This document shows positions 40,878 to 50,367 of a stretch of 64,000 bases of DNA, piece after piece. This DNA comes from Trichomonas vaginalis G3 (Eukaryota > Parabasalia > Trichomonadida > Trichomonadidae). The stretch spans positions 6,829,962 through 6,893,961 of the forward strand of contig NC_067208.1 of the NCBI RefSeq assembly GCF_026262505.1. The letters are read 5' to 3'. Every line of letters begins with the position of its first letter. Positions within the stretch are counted from its first letter, which is position 1. The notes beneath the pieces were generated by a model. That model searched no databases and was not told where the DNA came from. It saw only the letters and a list, made by a program, of their open reading frames with translations. The position numbers and the translations under genes were made by a program.

Positions 40878-42486
40878 ATGTACGCCGCTCAGAATATAAC
40901 GCCAACAGTTTTGGATGCCATGAATGGAAATGTTTCCGAATGGTATAACGAATGCGACAATGCCATTAGAAGGTCAGAAATAGTTCCTGGAACTTACGAA
41001 TATACAACTGCTGTTTCTTATGGAAACGTAGGTGAGTTTGGAGAAGGTTCTTCAACAACAGTAGATATTGCTTGCGACAGGTTTCATATAATTTCTATTG
41101 ACAACTCTTTCTTATACGTGGAACAAGACATTGAAATAAAACCTTCTGCCAAGTTGTCTGACAAGAAAGGTTGCAATGGAATTTTCTATGTCGGATACCA
41201 ATATGCTCCAGAAGTTTTCATGGGATATAAGATATATTCTAACTCTGACTTAGTTCAAACAGTAACATGGGCAAACTATGAATGGTTCGCTTTGAGAAAC
41301 TCAGTACAACCACAAGCTAGAGAACAAACAGACCAGTATGCAACTATTGAGAAAATAAGAAGACTTGACCCTAACGTTCCAGGAGTTTATGTTAACCTTT
41401 CTGGACAAAATGCAGCAGCAGTAACCAAAGTAAAATTGAAACTTAGAGTTCCTTTGTCATCTTTCCTCATCTTCAGGTTTTTAAGATACTTGCCAAACTG
41501 GGCAGGAAAAATTTCTATCGAACTTACTCCAAGCAAAAATAACTTAGTCATTGCACCAACACAAGACCCATTCACTCTTACAGACGTAAAGGGAGCAAAT
41601 CAAACGTCATTCGCCGAATTTTGCAAAGACAAAGTTGACTTAGACTTTGGTTTCTCAAACCTCAACACTGAAGTAAACTACTACTTCAATGCTGCTGGAA
41701 CTGCTTGGGACCCAGTTAAGTTCACATGCGAAAAATTTGAATGCAAGAGAATAGAAAGCAGACTTGCAGTCTATATGTTGGACCCAGATATTTCAAATGC
41801 TTTAGCTGCCAAATATATTGCAGTTCCGCTTATGTTCCCTATACACCAAATATCTGTCAAAGACTTTGCAGGTGAAGTTGGAAACCAAAAGTGCTGACCC
41901 AGGTGCAAGAACAGATATTGCTTTAACAACTGCAATGAAACATGCAGATACTATGTTTGTACTGTTCAGACGAACTATAAATGACTATTCTTGTTTCTAC
42001 AACCCGGTATTAAATATCATATAAACATAGATGGCAAATACTATCCAAGAGAAGAATATTCTACAGTTGAGGATATGAGGTCATACAACTTGACATTAGA
42101 TGCTATGAACTTTAACAACAACTTCACAACAACCATTAAACCCTGAAATGCAAAGTTCTATTATGCCATATGTGAAAGTATGGACCCATACAGGAGCTCA
42201 AAACACTCAATATACAAATGGAGACCGTTCAAACTTTTGGCTTGGCATTCCATTTGCTGACTCAGAAGACTTTATGGGTGGTATTTCAACTGTTGGTACA
42301 GTTCAAATACAATATACTGGTGACAGAGACGGTCCAAATGAATTGAAAGCAAAGAAGTTTACAAAACCAATAGCACTTTTCACGGAAGATGCTCTTTTGA
42401 AGATTCGTTCGATGAAACCTGCTGGGGCTCCTCAGATTGGTATAACGACAGCTTCCATCGAGCAGATTTTGGCAGCAGGTCAGTAA
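40878..42486 (+). pseudogene. Major capsid protein gene (double jelly-roll type), broken
   Basis: The sequence is beta-rich with long strands and aromatic turns (GIFYVGYQYAPEVFMGYKIY, FLIFRFLRYLPNWAGKISIE, LPNWAGK), as in the double jelly-roll major capsid proteins of Polintons and related viruses. It is one to two breaks from whole. It would have formed the hexons of an icosahedral shell. Its 3' end overlaps the opposite-strand gene at 42380-42799. Assignment rests on strand pattern, size and gene order beside the penton-like and ATPase genes. Confidence 0.75.
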
Positions 42487-42799
42487 GTTGTTCTTGAACT
42501 GACTTCTCTCCGTCAAATATTGACAGTACGCCAGTTTTGATATAATATTGTATTATAAACTTTCCTTTAGAAATATCGGTCAGTTTTGTTGTTATATTTT
42601 TGTCTGCTTCAAGAACTTTCACCATCTCGGTTATACCAACTTTCTTTGCTTTATGAAAATATTTTGGTTCAGCAAAGACTGCTATTCTATAACATTTTCC
42701 ATTGTTTGTGTAAAGAACTACTCTGTCAATGAACTTGTATTGTTTGTGTGTGTAAACTTTGTTTTGCTTCAATTCGAAGAGATACTCGAATACGTCCAT
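42380..42799 (-). CDS. Unknown small protein overlapping the capsid gene end
   Basis: 139 residues from ATG 42799 on the minus strand, starting 18 bp from the divergent gene at 42818 and ending inside the 3' part of the capsid gene (about 107-bp antisense overlap). It has a compact alpha/beta look (KFIDRVVLYTNNGKCYRIAV) with a polar Ser/Glu tail. No family was recognised. The divergent, tightly packed start argues that it is real rather than a shadow of the capsid gene; the tail within the overlap is less certain. Confidence 0.5.
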   Translation of the reverse strand: MDVFEYLFELKQNKVYTHKQYKFIDRVVLYTNNGKCYRIAVFAEPKYFHKAKKVGITEMVKVLEADKNITTKLTDISKGKFIIQYYIKTGVLSIFDGEKSVQEQLTDLLPKSARWKLSLYQSEEPQQVSSNESSKEHLP

Positions 42800-42817
42800 C
42801 TTTTTATTCTAAGTAAA

Positions 42818-43399
42818 ATGTCATTTCCGAAAAATAGAAGCGTGAGTGTTTCAAAAGGTTTAATGGCGGTGGCAGATGTGAAGTTAAATTCACCAACTCA
42901 AACAAACAGTCAAAGTGTTGTTGTCAATGTCAAAGAAAGAGATGTTGAAGTGGGGAAACCATACGAAGACGAAGATGGTATAACAATAGTTCCTGTAAAA
43001 GAACAACCAACATATCCTGAAGTTAGCAGAGACTTAAGTTCTGTTGCAGATATTCGAAACGACTACCAACAACTTAAAGACAAACTTAAAACTCAGGAGA
43101 AGATTTGTCAAGCTTTAGGTATAATGTTAAACTTGGTCGAACACAACCCTGTAAAAGTGAACTCATATGTCATTGCACCTCATGAAGTTTTGAAAGAACT
43201 ATTGAAACTTTTGACAGAGGCAGACGATATAAACATCAAAGAAATAGAACCCGACATTGCTTGCTGTGGTGTTTCATATAATGTCATTGACAAGATATAC
43301 GTTATGAAAGGAGGTGAAACGTTGAACTTAAAATATAGTTTCCCAGACGTCATAAAAATATTTGACGACCACAACATTTCATTAAAATTTAGTTGCTAA
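42818..43399 (+). CDS. Unknown virion-region protein
   Basis: 193 residues; the ATG at 42818 (MSFPKNRSVSVSKG) was chosen because upstream sequence in this frame overlaps the divergent gene. A disordered, Val/Thr-rich N-terminal part precedes a helix (DYQQLKDKLKTQEKICQALG) and a compact C-terminal domain. It sits between the capsid gene and the penton-like gene on the same strand, so a structural or assembly role is likely. No family was recognised. Confidence 0.6.
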   Translation: MSFPKNRSVSVSKGLMAVADVKLNSPTQTNSQSVVVNVKERDVEVGKPYEDEDGITIVPVKEQPTYPEVSRDLSSVADIRNDYQQLKDKLKTQEKICQALGIMLNLVEHNPVKVNSYVIAPHEVLKELLKLLTEADDINIKEIEPDIACCGVSYNVIDKIYVMKGGETLNLKYSFPDVIKIFDDHNISLKFSC

Positions 43400-43519
43400 G
43401 TAAATGGCAGAAGACATAGTGGTTTATACTATTACGACTAAAAACCTGAGTCATATAATTCTATAACAACAAACTTACAAAGTCCTCAAGGACGATATTG
43501 TAAACTGACCTTAAACACG

Positions 43520-44209
43520 ATGACGACTAAAGCCTGTTTTGCTCTTTTGACACCAGAAGACTTTGTTGTTGTGAATGGTAAAAAATACTTCTTTGAAGAT
43601 ACTTACTCAGATATACCACCAACAGGTTTTGTTGACTTATTTAATACTTTAAGGACGGATGTAACATGTGCTGCAACTAGAGCAGGTTTCATTATGTTTG
43701 GATGTCCGACTGAGTTTAGTATAAACGATATGAGCTATAATACAAAACTTATATCTGGTTTTTACTACCAACAGTTTCCTATAACAGGAAAAGGTGTCAT
43801 ACAAGGAATGTCTGTTCCATTGACTTTAAGTACACCTATTTTATATATTGTTTCAAACTTAGGTTCAAAGTGCTATTCGAATGTCGACAGAAACTACTAT
43901 GACCAAAAGATACTCATGCGTATAAACAACACTTTCTCTGCTGGTTTGCCTATTGTTCATTCGAATGCAGAGTTTTCAGCTTTAGTAAACTCAAACACTT
44001 TAGCAAACATAAACTTAACCTTAGTCGACGCAAACTTTGTTCCTGTAAAACTTTTATGTCCTATGTATTTGTCAATGACGGCAGAAAGTTTCGAATTGGA
44101 AGATGCAACTGGTGAAAGTATTGTACTACAAGAACAACTTCAACAACAAATAGCTCAAGAACAACAAATGGAACAAATGGAACAAATGCAACAACAAAGT
44201 CAAGAATAA
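43520..44209 (+). CDS. Penton-like minor capsid protein candidate
   Basis: 229 residues of mostly beta-strand sequence (GVIQGMSVPLTLSTPILYIV, NINLTLVDANFVPVKLLCPM) followed by a Gln- and Glu-rich tail of repeated EQM/QQ units. In Polintons and Polinton-like viruses a single jelly-roll penton gene lies close to the major capsid and ATPase genes, and this is the best match in the window. The Q-rich tail may also be only low-complexity padding. Confidence 0.55.
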   Translation: MTTKACFALLTPEDFVVVNGKKYFFEDTYSDIPPTGFVDLFNTLRTDVTCAATRAGFIMFGCPTEFSINDMSYNTKLISGFYYQQFPITGKGVIQGMSVPLTLSTPILYIVSNLGSKCYSNVDRNYYDQKILMRINNTFSAGLPIVHSNAEFSALVNSNTLANINLTLVDANFVPVKLLCPMYLSMTAESFELEDATGESIVLQEQLQQQIAQEQQMEQMEQMQQQSQE

Positions 44210-44235
44210 AAAATATTTTTTTTATTTTTATAAAA

Positions 44236-45471
44236 ATGTACAGAATAGACGTTTCAGATTTTTATGACTTCCAAGCCTTCAGAAATATGTGTCCATTTAG
44301 AGACTATAACAAAGCAGTCGAGAATTTGAAACGTTTAGTCATTTATGTCGACTCTGCCCCAGAATGTTATGTCATGAAAGAATGGGATGTTGTCTTTAAC
44401 AAACCAAGAGCGACAATAGTTTCAGAACAAGAATGTAGACAGAAACTTAAGAAAATAAAAGTCGTACAAGTTGGTATGAAGATGTTAGATGCTTGGGATA
44501 TCTTATTGTCAAAGTTAGAAGATTTTTCAGTTCGTGGTATAAAGTTCTATACACCATCTCCAAACTTCTATTCTATCTTCACTGGATATAAATACGAACA
44601 AGTAGAATGGAAAGAAAATGTTATAGAAGCTTGGTTAGACCATGTCAAAGAAATTATATGCAATGGAAACGAAAAGGTTTATGAGTATATCTTATGTTGG
44701 TTTGCAAACATCTTACAACATCCAAGTGCTAAAAATGAAACTGCTCTCATTATAATTGGAAAACAAGGAACTGGTAAGAACACATTCTTTACAGATATCT
44801 TGTGCAAACTGTTAGAAGGTTATTCGAACCCTAATATGACAAACTTAGAAAACATCTGCGGTAAATTTAACTCTTCAATAGAGAATATGAAACTTATAGT
44901 ATGTAACGAACTTCAAAGTATAGATACAACAAAAGTTTTGAACTCAGATGCTTTGAAGAGTCTTATAACAGACAAAGTTGGAGTTGTTGAAAGAAAATAT
45001 AAAGACCAAAGAGTTTGTGAAAATGTTGCAAATTTCATTATGGTTTCAAACAACGCCGTTCCGATGAAGTTAGAAAGTTCTGACAGAAGATATGTAGTTG
45101 TCAGAACGTCAGATTCTCATATGCAAGATACAGAATATTTTGACGACTTAGCAGAAACTTTGACACCTAACTTTTACAACCACTTGTTCTCATATTTCAT
45201 GACATTAGATATTTCTAAGTTCAATCCAAGACAAATTCCATATACCGAAGAGAGACAAACATTGTTAGAAGCAAACAAGAGTGTATATGAACTGTTTATA
45301 GATGAGACTAACTTTGAGTGTTTAGATGAAAGGTCATTGTACGATTCATATAAACAGTATTGTCAAGAGTATGGTTATATGGCAGCGTCTAAACGAACAT
45401 TCTTGGCAAATGTCAAAAATCTTTTAGACATACAGAACGGCGTATATACAAAGAAAAATTTTTCTGAGTAA
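44236..45471 (+). CDS. Superfamily 3 (D5-like) helicase
   Basis: 411 residues from the ATG at 44236, 26 bp after the preceding gene. Walker A GKQGTGKNTFF (about 174-184), Walker B-like KLIVCNEL (about 218) and motif C NFIMVSNNAVPM (about 265), followed by SSDRRYVVV, form the SF3 helicase signature of virus and plasmid replication proteins. The N-terminal 150 residues could be a primase-like or D5N-type region but show no sure motif. It would unwind DNA during replication of the element. Since no family B polymerase is seen here, this is the element's only evident replication enzyme, as in many Polinton-like viruses and transpovirons. Confidence 0.88.
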   Translation: MYRIDVSDFYDFQAFRNMCPFRDYNKAVENLKRLVIYVDSAPECYVMKEWDVVFNKPRATIVSEQECRQKLKKIKVVQVGMKMLDAWDILLSKLEDFSVRGIKFYTPSPNFYSIFTGYKYEQVEWKENVIEAWLDHVKEIICNGNEKVYEYILCWFANILQHPSAKNETALIIIGKQGTGKNTFFTDILCKLLEGYSNPNMTNLENICGKFNSSIENMKLIVCNELQSIDTTKVLNSDALKSLITDKVGVVERKYKDQRVCENVANFIMVSNNAVPMKLESSDRRYVVVRTSDSHMQDTEYFDDLAETLTPNFYNHLFSYFMTLDISKFNPRQIPYTEERQTLLEANKSVYELFIDETNFECLDERSLYDSYKQYCQEYGYMAASKRTFLANVKNLLDIQNGVYTKKNFSE

Positions 45472-45508
45472 ATTTAAAAAAAATATATATATTTTTATTT
45501 TATTTGAA

Positions 45509-46093
45509 ATGTACGCTGAGTTTGTTGGAAAGGACCGTTGGGAAACTTGTTTGTTAGATGAGAAATATGAAATTCACTGTTGTGAGTCATTTGAAGTCAG
45601 AAACAAAAAGACAAAAAGAGTTTTAAGCGAATGGGAGCAAAATAACGGATATGCTAGGATGAGTATGGGTGGGAAAAACTATTTAAAACATGTTGTCATT
45701 GCAACTCATTTTATACCGAACCCTAACAATTTACCTTTTGTAGACCATATAAACCATATAAGAAACGACAATAGACTTGAAAACTTGCGTTGGGTCACTC
45801 GTTCTGAAAACAGTAAGAACAAAGGCAAATTTGGAGATATTGTATTCGAATTTGTCGACGAACTAGAAGATGAAGCAATTGAAATTACAGACTATGGCAA
45901 GCATACGTTTGAGTTTTACTACTATAGCGAAGAACAGGACTCTTTCTACTTTTATACCGGCGTTAACTATAGGAAATTACAAGTATATTTTACTAAGGCG
46001 GGCTATGCTTATGTAAACGCTAGAGATACAGATGGAAAATACGTTAAAATACTTCTTAACAAATTCAAGAAGCTATATGGCATACCATTTTAA
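45509..46093 (+). CDS. HNH-type endonuclease
   Basis: 194 residues starting at ATG 45509. An N-terminal strand-rich part is followed by an HNH module at about 60-107 (HVVIATHFIPN, FVDHINHIRNDNRLENLRWV, then SENSKNKG), the pattern of phage and virus HNH homing enzymes. The C-terminal 80 residues hold further small beta-rich repeats (AGYAYVNARDTDGKYVKILL) that resemble the first part of the protein (NGYARMSMGGKNYLKHVV), so the DNA-reading module may be present twice. It lies just after the helicase, on the same strand. Confidence 0.85.
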   Translation: MYAEFVGKDRWETCLLDEKYEIHCCESFEVRNKKTKRVLSEWEQNNGYARMSMGGKNYLKHVVIATHFIPNPNNLPFVDHINHIRNDNRLENLRWVTRSENSKNKGKFGDIVFEFVDELEDEAIEITDYGKHTFEFYYYSEEQDSFYFYTGVNYRKLQVYFTKAGYAYVNARDTDGKYVKILLNKFKKLYGIPF

Positions 46094-46134
46094 AACGTTT
46101 TTAAAAAAAAATATTTTTTTATCCGATAGAAAAG

Positions 46135-46554
46135 ATGACGAAATATATTTCAGTCAACAAATATATGACAGAAGTCAAAGAAGAACTAGACCCATTCATA
46201 TATTTGAATGTTTACTTCTACCATTTTGAAAAGTCTACATTTGACAAAGTTTGGAACATCGAACCAGTTAAGTTTGCTATTGTGACTAAAAATGGTGCGA
46301 AATTTGAAGACTTAGACATAGAAGGTTTGTTAGCAGTCAAAGAAAATTTTGACAGAAGGTTCTCAAACCTTAAAGAAGGCAAAGCATACAAACTTGTTAT
46401 ACCTTATGAACCAAAGAAAGCAGACGACTATGAATATTATGAGTCTAAGATAGTTGAAGTTCAAGGTAAATTAGGTAAAAAGATTTTAGAGTCTAAGCCA
46501 GTGTTTGCTCCTAAAGAGGAAGAGAACATTGACATTGACCCAGAAATGTTCTAA
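46135..46554 (+). CDS. Unknown small protein
   Basis: 139 residues from ATG 46135, on the same strand as the helicase and HNH genes and 41 bp after the latter. It looks like a compact alpha/beta domain with an acidic end (EEENIDIDPEMF). It is preceded by the AT-rich leader usual for this element. No family was recognised; a single-strand DNA-binding protein is possible from its size, strands and acidic tip, but only as a guess. Confidence 0.55.
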   Translation: MTKYISVNKYMTEVKEELDPFIYLNVYFYHFEKSTFDKVWNIEPVKFAIVTKNGAKFEDLDIEGLLAVKENFDRRFSNLKEGKAYKLVIPYEPKKADDYEYYESKIVEVQGKLGKKILESKPVFAPKEEENIDIDPEMF

Positions 46555-46570
46555 AAATAAAATTTTATTT

Positions 46571-47026
46571 TTACATGTCAAATTTCTTTTTCTCTGGCTC
46601 TGGCTCTGGCTCTTTCTTCTCTTCTTCTACTTTCTTTTCTTTCTTCTCTCTCTTCTTCTTCTTTTCTGGTGGAGTTATGTCAAATTTCTCAGAACCATAT
46701 TTATGTAAAAGTTCTTTGTCCTTTAATAGCTCTTCTATTCTGTTTCCTATTTCATCTTCAAGAACAGCGCATGTGTCTTCTTTGCATTCTAAGAACTTTT
46801 GTTGGACTTCATCTCTCCAAGAGGCGTCATCTCTGTCAACAAGTCTGTCATTGACAAATTTTAAGACTTCTCTGCTTAATGTTTTATGGTTCTTGTCATA
46901 TTCCCAGAAACAGAACTTTAGAACAAATTCACCTTTCTTGTTTACACTATGTAAGATTTTATGGTCGACAGATGTTTTGCTGTCAAAAAGTTTGTCTCGA
47001 ATATAGATAGCGAAATCGCTAGACAT
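46571..47026 (-). CDS. Unknown protein with Lys/Glu/Pro tail
   Basis: 151 residues; ATG taken at 47026. The first 105 residues form a helical domain (ENIDW-free, rich in Phe, Lys and Leu: FVLKFCFWEYDKNHKTL), followed by a tail of Lys and Glu runs and Glu-Pro repeats encoded by a TC-rich tract (46575-46670). It is convergent with the gene at 46135-46554 and divergent from the packaging ATPase. No family was recognised. Confidence 0.55.
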   Translation of the reverse strand: MSSDFAIYIRDKLFDSKTSVDHKILHSVNKKGEFVLKFCFWEYDKNHKTLSREVLKFVNDRLVDRDDASWRDEVQQKFLECKEDTCAVLEDEIGNRIEELLKDKELLHKYGSEKFDITPPEKKKKREKKEKKVEEEKKEPEPEPEKKKFDM

Positions 47027-47062
47027 TTTCAAAAAGATAAAAATTTTAATTTTTCTAAAAAT

Positions 47063-47938
47063 ATGTTAGAAAAAAAGTTTGCTGACATTGACAAGAAATT
47101 TGAGAATGTTTTAAACAAGAACAAGAGGAAGTTAGAAAATGCTCAGATAAAACCCATACATGACAAGTTCTTATTTGCTCAGAATGGTATAACAGGTCTA
47201 ATCGCACCACCTGGGTCGGGTAAGACTTTCACTTATCTTAAAATGGCTGCACAACAACAAGAACTAGATGAGAAGAACCCATTCTATGAGTTAGTTGTTA
47301 TTTGTAGTACTTCTGGTCAATTTGACCAAACCGTAAATTCGTTCAAAGATATTATAAAAAAGTCTAAGTTAGTATGTATAAAAGACTCTGAGTTGTTAGA
47401 TTGGATAAAGAAGTACCAAAGAAGAGTTTTGAAGTACAATGCTATAAATGAGTATATAAATTCGAAGTTTAAAGACCCAAATGAGGAAATGCAGAGAATA
47501 TTAGAGAAGAAACACTTCAGAAACAAACAGAAAGAGATAGAATACATTTCGAAGAAATTGCAATCTTACGATTGGAAAACGTACCCTCATAGATGTCTTC
47601 TTATCTTAGATGACTTTGCTTCTCATCCTTTGTTAAAGAACAGAGAACAAGATATGTGTCGAATTCTTAAGAAGCTCAGACACTTTAACATCTCAGTTGT
47701 CATTTGTGTACAGACAGCAAAGAGTTTAAGTAAGGATGTTAAAAGAATACTTACTGATATCATACTTTTCCCCGGATTGTCCGAAGACGATTTCATGGAA
47801 CTTATGAAAGAGTCCATGGCAGGTAAGTTTGACAGACATGAACTATGGGAGAAGTACAAAGTCATACAAGACCCTCATACTTCTTTCAGAATTCATATCT
47901 ACGCGAACAAAGTTCAAATTGTAAAAAGTCAAGCGTAA
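47063..47938 (+). CDS. A32/FtsK-type DNA packaging ATPase
   Basis: 291 residues, start at ATG 47063 (MLEKKFADID); an upstream extension of the frame overlaps the divergent gene and was rejected. Walker A PPGSGKTFT at about 49-57 and Walker B RCLLILDDFAS at about 178-188 fit the genome-packaging ATPases of Polintons, virophages and large DNA viruses. A following VVICVQTAKSL resembles the sensor strand of the family. It would pump element DNA into capsids. Confidence 0.88.
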   Translation: MLEKKFADIDKKFENVLNKNKRKLENAQIKPIHDKFLFAQNGITGLIAPPGSGKTFTYLKMAAQQQELDEKNPFYELVVICSTSGQFDQTVNSFKDIIKKSKLVCIKDSELLDWIKKYQRRVLKYNAINEYINSKFKDPNEEMQRILEKKHFRNKQKEIEYISKKLQSYDWKTYPHRCLLILDDFASHPLLKNREQDMCRILKKLRHFNISVVICVQTAKSLSKDVKRILTDIILFPGLSEDDFMELMKESMAGKFDRHELWEKYKVIQDPHTSFRIHIYANKVQIVKSQA

Positions 47939-48020
47939 AAATGTAAGTGTTTTAGTCTTAGTCTGTTGTGGTGCTGGGGCTGTCGGTTCTTCTGGCTTTG
48001 GAATGGACTCGGTTGGTGGT

Positions 48021-48313
48021 ACGTCGGACATTCGTTTGTGTCCTGTCGGAAGGAAGAACTTTTCCTGTTGTCGGGAAAAACTTTTCCAGTTGTCGGGAAA
48101 TTTTTTTCCAGTTGTCAGGAAATTTTTTTCCAGTTGTCGGGAAATTTTTTTCTGTCGTTCGACCAAAAAGTTCTCAATTTTCGAAAATTTGAATGGTTTA
48201 CGGACGAACAACAGGAAAAATTTTTCCAGTTGTCAGGAAAATTTTTTCCAGTTGTCGGGAAAATTTTTTCCAGTTGTCGGGAAATTTTTTTCCAGTTGGA
48301 AGGAAGAACTTGG
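48021..48313. repeat. 22-bp minisatellite, two blocks of four units
   Basis: CCAGTTGTCGGGAAAATTTTTT-like units begin at 48064, 48086, 48108, 48130, then 48226, 48248, 48270 and 48292; every step within a block is exactly 22 bp. A degenerate unit sits at 48042. The array begins next to a 20-mer (48021-48040) that also precedes the array at 52.3 kb. Several frames stay open through it on both strands, but none was accepted as a gene. Confidence 0.9.
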
Positions 48314-48401
48314 AATGCCAGAAGGATTTGACAAGACAATTTACCTTATAGAGCTACCTGAGCCATCTTTGGTGTCAAGCTTGAAAAATAAAGAGTGCAA
48401 T

Positions 48402-49295
48402 TTACTCTGCTTGTTTGAAGTTGTCAAAATACTCTGTTATTTTTTCCTTTAACAATGGCAAATCTTCTTTGAAGGTAAGTATTGTACAACCTTTAATATC
48501 ATAGTGTGTTTGAGGTAAAGTATCTTGAACTATCTGTTTAACATCTTCATTTGGTGTCATTGAAATCGGTAAGTTTTCGCGATAGAACCAATTTCTGTCA
48601 GATTTGTAAATCTTAGCAAGGTCGTAAAAGCTTTTGTTGTTTCTTCTGACTAAATGCAACATAACCATATCTTTATCTTCTTCATTTTCCATCTCTTCAG
48701 TATAAATCATATACTTATAGTTCTTTTCCTTTCCTTTTGGTACCGAACGTGGTATTCTTTTCTGTATGCTTTTGTCTTTTGCTTCAAGCTTGTTTTCCAT
48801 CTCTTCACGTTCTTGTCTATGAAGTTCGTCAAGAAGTTTACAAACATACCATGAATAGCGAGCTGAAGCCCATTGTGCCACATTATTTACGAGAAGTCTA
48901 TGAACATAATATCCTCTCAAACCATTTGGCAATTTTTCACGATTTTCATAGAGTTTTGGCGACTGGGGTTTTTTACTTACTCGCTGTTCTTCACTGTTTT
49001 CATAGAGTTTTGGCGAGTAAGATTTTTCTCGTAGTCGCTGTTCTTCACTGTTTTCAGAAAAAAGTATGTCTCGCTGTGCTTCGCTCAAAAGTTCTTGTGT
49101 GCTTTGGTTCCTAAACCAGTCTTGTGGTTTCTTAGTATCTGGAGCAAAACATGCTGTCAAAATACTTTGCATTTGGTACATGTCATCTTTGACCGAACGA
49201 ATGAGACGGAGTTGTTTGTTAAACTGAACCCACTCATATTCTTCATTTATAGCTTCATGGACTATAACTGTTGTTGTGTTCTCTGTTGTTGACAT
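48402..49295 (-). CDS. KilA-N domain protein
   Basis: 297 residues, using the ATG at 49295 (the frame reaches a TTG 6 codons earlier). KilA-N is a DNA-binding domain of phages and large DNA viruses; here it covers about residues 15-165, with the conserved end GYYVHRLLVNNVAQWASARY followed by VCKLLDELHRQ. Within it is a short internal repeat (SPKLYENSEEQR twice, about 94-120). The C-terminal part (about 200-297) resembles the DUF3627-like partner domain of viral KilA-N proteins. Three neighbouring leftward genes share its leader motif. It may be a regulator or DNA-binding factor. Confidence 0.75.
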   Translation of the reverse strand: MSTTENTTTVIVHEAINEEYEWVQFNKQLRLIRSVKDDMYQMQSILTACFAPDTKKPQDWFRNQSTQELLSEAQRDILFSENSEEQRLREKSYSPKLYENSEEQRVSKKPQSPKLYENREKLPNGLRGYYVHRLLVNNVAQWASARYSWYVCKLLDELHRQEREEMENKLEAKDKSIQKRIPRSVPKGKEKNYKYMIYTEEMENEEDKDMVMLHLVRRNNKSFYDLAKIYKSDRNWFYRENLPISMTPNEDVKQIVQDTLPQTHYDIKGCTILTFKEDLPLLKEKITEYFDNFKQAE

Positions 49296-49383
49296 ATCTG
49301 TCTTTACATACAAAATAAAAAAATAAAAAAAAATAAAATTAGCGTTATTTTCTGACTTTCATAAAAGACCAAAAATAAACGCT

Positions 49384-49998
49384 TTACATGTATTTTTCAG
49401 CAACTTCGTCAAATAATTTTATAGCTTTATCTATCTCATCTACTTCAAACGTTTCTTTACCTTTCGTGGGAGCACCATACATTTTCTCAAACTTTTCAAG
49501 CAGTTCTGTTTCAGCAGCTCTCATATCGTTAACAAACGCAACCTTAACTCTATTGACTATACTGTCATATCTTTTAGTTATATTATATGTTCTTCCTATC
49601 TTATATCTCTTTGTATTGAAGTCCTTCGGTTTCTGAACGATGTAAAGTAAGCCTTCACAGCAACGTTCCGTATCGAATGAACCATATGTTATGAAATTAT
49701 ATCCAACAACTGGGTCAATCCAGAACAAAACTAGTGGTATAAGACTTTTGTCTATAAGATATGTTCTTGTTCCATAGAATCTTACCGATATCATAAGCTC
49801 AGGATTTTTTGTCAAAATTTTCTGAGTAGAAGCATTTCTAACCCAGTCGTGGGATGTTTTCTTTTCAGATAGTGTTAAAATGTCTGACAAAGAATATTTC
49901 TTGTATTTCTTTGAGTATCTTACGTTTAAATCACCAATTCTAACCACTTTGGTCTCATTGTCTATCTTTTTAACTGTTTCAAACTCAGTGTTTAACAT
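49384..49998 (-). CDS. KilA-N-like protein fused to GIY-YIG/T5orf172-type domain
   Basis: 204 residues from ATG 49998. The N-terminal half matches the shortened KilA-N-like region of the neighbour (DWVRNASTQKIL here, DWFRNQSTQELL there). The C-terminal half, about 115-190, has the T5orf172/GIY-YIG look: LLYIVQKPKDF, then RYKIGRTYNITKRYDSI and AAETELLEKFEKMYG. The pairing of KilA-N with a small nuclease-like domain is known in large DNA viruses. It is a likely DNA-binding nuclease or regulator. Leader TATGTAAGAACAG precedes the start. Confidence 0.75.
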   Translation of the reverse strand: MLNTEFETVKKIDNETKVVRIGDLNVRYSKKYKKYSLSDILTLSEKKTSHDWVRNASTQKILTKNPELMISVRFYGTRTYLIDKSLIPLVLFWIDPVVGYNFITYGSFDTERCCEGLLYIVQKPKDFNTKRYKIGRTYNITKRYDSIVNRVKVAFVNDMRAAETELLEKFEKMYGAPTKGKETFEVDEIDKAIKLFDEVAEKYM

Positions 49999-50099
49999 AT
50001 CCTGTTCTTACATACAAAATAAAAAAAAATATTTTAAAAAAACTAACTTTTATTTTCTATCTTAAGGAAATTCATGAAATTTGGTCATTTTTTTCAGCA

Positions 50100-50190
50100 A
50101 AAATATATTTTAGGGTAGAAGGGTATATCTACCCCGTTTTCTACCCTCTTTTCTACCCCAGTTATTTTATAAACGTTTCACATGGTAAAC
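50100..50190 (+). repeat. GGGTAG hairpin repeat, copy 1 (with duplicated gene-end segment)
   Basis: AAATATATTTTAGGGTAG, then GAAGGGTATATCTACCCC and two CTACCC words. This copy and copy 2 (50277-50367) are a 90-bp direct duplication 177 bp apart that includes the AGTTATTTTATAA and ACATGG sequence at the end of the next gene. Confidence 0.9.
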
Positions 50191-50276
50191 GTTATTTTTT
50201 AAATTTTGTGAAAACTCAACGGTTTGACACAAGCCCTAAAATATATTTTACTCAGAATTTTACTCAGAATTCAATA

Positions 50277-50367
50277 AAAATATATTTTAGGGTAGAAGGG
50301 TATATCTACCCCGTTTTCTACCCTCTTTTCTACCCCAGTTATTTTATAAGCGTTTTACATGGTATAT
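50277..50367 (+). repeat. GGGTAG hairpin repeat, copy 2
   Basis: Same orientation and nearly the same sequence as copy 1; it runs into the 3' end of the gene at 50344-51222. Confidence 0.9.

Noticed and set aside
46575-47006. Ser/Phe-rich rightward frame
   Set aside because: Antisense of the Lys/Glu/Pro tail gene at 46571-47026.
48003-48452. Protein made of repeated NFFPVVGKFFSS-type units
   Set aside because: All frames through the 22-bp repeat are open on both strands; no leader motif or start supports any one of them.
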